Source: CAYRTV01 sp964505785 (lineage in GTDB: Bacteria > Acidobacteriota > Aminicenantia > Aminicenantales > Aminicenantaceae). Taken from it: a stretch of DNA of 64,000 nucleotides. Both the position numbers and the translations under genes were made by a program. The notes beneath the pieces were generated by a model. That model ran no database searches and had not been told where the DNA came from. It saw nothing but the letters and a program-made list of their open reading frames with translations. Of this stretch, positions 62,133 to 64,000 are shown one piece after another (position 1 is the stretch's first letter; the number at the start of each line of letters is the position of its first letter). The stretch covers positions 18,328 to 82,327 of the forward strand of contig CAZDJZ010000013.1 of NCBI GenBank assembly GCA_964505785.1, read 5' to 3'.

Positions 62133-63827
62133 TTACCAGAGAGGGACCGGAAGCAAAGGAAGATTTTCGCCGGTTGATTTATTGATAGGGATGATTTCCA
62201 TCTCTTCATAAGAACTAATATAGATCACGGGATTTTCCATTTTGAAAGCCGAAAGGAAGATGGAACTATTGACGATACCGTCCATATCTTTTCCCAAGGG
62301 AAGCCCGAGATAATGCAGCAGCGTGGGGGCCATATCCACAATCTTCATGCTTTCGATATTCCGGCTGCGTGCGATCTCTTTGCCGTAAAAAAAGACCACT
62401 CCATCCGGCGAGTTCTCATGATATGCGGATATTTGGGGATCCCCTAAAATAAATTCAATGCCGCGTTTCCAAACCGGAAGGGGCTCAATACCATGGGATG
62501 AATAGATAACCAGCATCTCATTATCTTTTTTAGAAGCCAGGTATCGACCTAAAATCTCATCGTAAAATTGATAGTACCGTTCAATCACACTGCGGTATTT
62601 ATTGATATCTTCCTGGTCAACCTCGCCGAATAATTCCGGAAAGCTGAATTTGTAAAAATATTTTTCAACCAGGTTTAATCCGCTGAGATTGAAGAGAACC
62701 AATTGAGGCTTGACCGATTCCTTTTCTGAACTGACCTGGTCCAGAATGAGGGCGTCGGAATAAAAAGCGCGCATGATAATATCGGAAAAATTGGAATCGT
62801 CCTCACGCAATTCGCGGTAATACCGGTTAAACATAGTTTGCCATTGTTCGGAAATTTCTTCTGGAGATTCAAGGGAAGCTTTGTCATTTACTACATAGGG
62901 GGTTTGATTGGCGGAAAATATATGCCAAATATTTTTGTTCGCCGGTTCTGCTTCATGCGGCGATATCTTTAAAAGACCAATCCGGGCGAGCTGGTGAAAA
63001 AAAATGTAGCGGGGTGCTATGGTAATGTTTATCTGGAAGGGGATTAATTGCAATTTTTCAGATGACAACCGTCCATGTTTATAGGGCCATTTTCCGGTAT
63101 TAAAAGAGCCGTTTAGAAGAATGGGATCATTGGGAGTAAAACTCTCTAAGGTACCCCAACTGCCCTCATCCATCAGCCATGCAAAATTTGGGAGTTTTTC
63201 CTGATTGATCAGGGGAATAATAAAATCATAGCTCAAACCTTCCATCCCGATTATCGTGAATCTTTTTTGGATAGGTCCAAATTTTAGCTCAGCAGCTTTT
63301 TTTGCAGGTGATGGCTTAGGGTACGCCTTTCGTTGGGCGACGGCATAACCTGTACAGAAAATAAAAAACAAGAAAAACAAGATCAGCCAAAACGTGCTTT
63401 TTTTATATAAAAAATATCCAAGAAATAAAATAATCCCGGCGATGCAGAGAAAAAGAAGGGACAAAAACTGGTTGTGCTGCAGCCGGGCGGCTTCCGGGCT
63501 GAAAAGGGATTCGAAATGCCGGCGGTTTTGATAAAAAAGAATGAGGAAAAAAACCAATATGCATGTGAAGCTGGTTAACAGGAACACAGGAGAAACAGGC
63601 TTGATTTGGATATTTTTCCCGGAGAAGAACTGCACCACGAAAAATAAGACAACACACATCACAGTCACCAGCAGTCCGTATGAAATAAAAAGATAGAGTG
63701 CGGTTTGAAATAGGAACGGCAGTTCAAATGATTTTTGGATATCCAGGTCGAGGATAAGAAGAGCCAATAAAAGCGAGAAGAAAAATCCGCTTAAAAAAGA
63801 GTTAAGCAGGACTTTTATGAATTTCAT
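62133..63827 (-). CDS. Membrane alkaline-phosphatase-superfamily protein, possibly with altered active site
   Basis: A 564-residue protein with about five hydrophobic segments in the first 175 residues, then a phosphodiesterase/nucleotide-pyrophosphatase-like domain. FTIIGMEGLSYDFI and FNTGKWPYKHGRLS mark the fold; MKIVDMAPTLLHYLGLPLG is a classic C-terminal motif. However, the usual first metal Asp (IGxDG) is Glu. The usual Thr/Ser nucleophile region reads TPNDPILLNG, and the usual SDHG is YSSHG. So it may be inactive or unusual. The ATG at 63827 (MKFIKVLL) is chosen; upstream frame is a translated heptamer array. The topology resembles the broken sulfatase at 2421-4572. Confidence 0.8.
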   Translation of the reverse strand: MKFIKVLLNSFLSGFFFSLLLALLILDLDIQKSFELPFLFQTALYLFISYGLLVTVMCVVLFFVVQFFSGKNIQIKPVSPVFLLTSFTCILVFFLILFYQNRRHFESLFSPEAARLQHNQFLSLLFLCIAGIILFLGYFLYKKSTFWLILFFLFFIFCTGYAVAQRKAYPKPSPAKKAAELKFGPIQKRFTIIGMEGLSYDFIIPLINQEKLPNFAWLMDEGSWGTLESFTPNDPILLNGSFNTGKWPYKHGRLSSEKLQLIPFQINITIAPRYIFFHQLARIGLLKISPHEAEPANKNIWHIFSANQTPYVVNDKASLESPEEISEQWQTMFNRYYRELREDDSNFSDIIMRAFYSDALILDQVSSEKESVKPQLVLFNLSGLNLVEKYFYKFSFPELFGEVDQEDINKYRSVIERYYQFYDEILGRYLASKKDNEMLVIYSSHGIEPLPVWKRGIEFILGDPQISAYHENSPDGVVFFYGKEIARSRNIESMKIVDMAPTLLHYLGLPLGKDMDGIVNSSIFLSAFKMENPVIYISSYEEMEIIPINKSTGENLPLLPVPLW

Positions 63828-63875
63828 ATTTGAAGTATTAACATCTTTCCCCTGCAACGTCAATAATCTATAAAA

Positions 63876-63959
63876 CGCAAAACGCAAAACGCAAAACGCA
63901 AAACGCAAAACGCAAAACGCGAAACGCAAAACGCGAAACGCAAACCGCGAAACGCAAAA
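63876..63959. repeat. Tandem heptamer array (CGCAAAA)
   Basis: Twelve consecutive units, mostly CGCAAAA with CGCGAAA and CGCAAAC variants, in strict phase. It is followed immediately by repeat R3, as at 59651-59860. Confidence 0.93.
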
Positions 63960-64000
63960 TGACGACCTTATTTAATTCAATGTCATCCTGAGCGGAGCGA
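63960..64000 (+). repeat. Interspersed repeat R3, third copy (cut by window edge)
   Basis: TGACGACCTTATTTAATTC and AATGTCATCCTGAGCGGAGC match the start of the copy at 59770; the rest lies beyond the window. Confidence 0.75.

Noticed and set aside
63828..63929. N-terminal RFAFCVL repeats of the membrane phosphodiesterase-like protein
   Set aside because: Same artefact: a heptamer array read in frame; the ATG at 63827 begins the first hydrophobic segment.

Overview
The window looks like chromosomal DNA of a Gram-negative-type, probably anaerobic bacterium. Evidence for a double membrane is a TonB/ExbB/ExbD set, RND efflux pumps and a lipoprotein; hydrogenase maturation genes (hypC, hypD, hypE) suggest hydrogen metabolism. 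Sulfatase- and sulfotransferase-like genes, a large secreted S9 peptidase and a broken membrane sulfatase would fit the Acidobacteriota/Aminicenantes neighbourhood. That placement is an inference from gene content only. No CRISPR array, prophage or rRNA was seen.

Layout. 1-4572: truncated smc, a tRNA-Thr, and a membrane sulfatase pseudogene interrupted by a 253-bp inverted-repeat element. 4606-8517: hrpA helicase. 8518-15011: repeat-rich stretch around an S9 peptidase, a membrane protein and a small secreted protein. 15012-23942: DMT transporter and an RND efflux set (two permeases, one adaptor). 24398-28479: coupled metallophosphoesterase, esterase and ABC transporter genes. 28656-29723: secreted protein and tRNA-His. 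30043-36124: phoH, 7TM-HD phosphodiesterase, ybeY, CorC-like and era on the minus strand. 36324-40310: sulfotransferase-like gene, small ribbon-helix-helix-like gene, UDP-glucose dehydrogenase and sugar transferase (surface polysaccharide). 40325-43016: hypC-hypD-hypE, with a second copy of the 253-bp element between hypD and hypE. 43172-48445: uppS-cdsA-dxr-rseP-ispG (isoprenoid, phospholipid and envelope-stress operon) behind a consensus promoter. 48473-51103: larE, a 2-hydroxyacid dehydrogenase and a nucleoside phosphorylase. 51249-53319: a ParB-like protein overlapping an SPL-family radical SAM enzyme. 53327-55292: tonB-exbB-exbD. 55388-59620: tgt-yajC-secD-secF. 59877-63827: ychF, lepB and a membrane alkaline-phosphatase-fold protein.

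The most unusual content lies between the genes. There are at least three copies of a short element with 13-bp terminal repeats (CCTGAATTATTCA), each flanked by a 4-bp duplication (TTAG, TTAA or CTAA), and a divergent relative whose internal stems appear to covary. There are also tandem heptamers (CGCAAAA, TTCACGA, ATCTCAA), tandem decamers (GTCTRTYYAG), REP-like palindromes and a ~100-bp repeat flanking one gene in inverted orientation. Two heptamer arrays sit directly upstream of tgt and the 3'-most gene; they stay open in frame and give misleading N-terminal extensions. Among coding genes, the ParB-like/SPL-like pair is the best candidate for an uncharacterised system.
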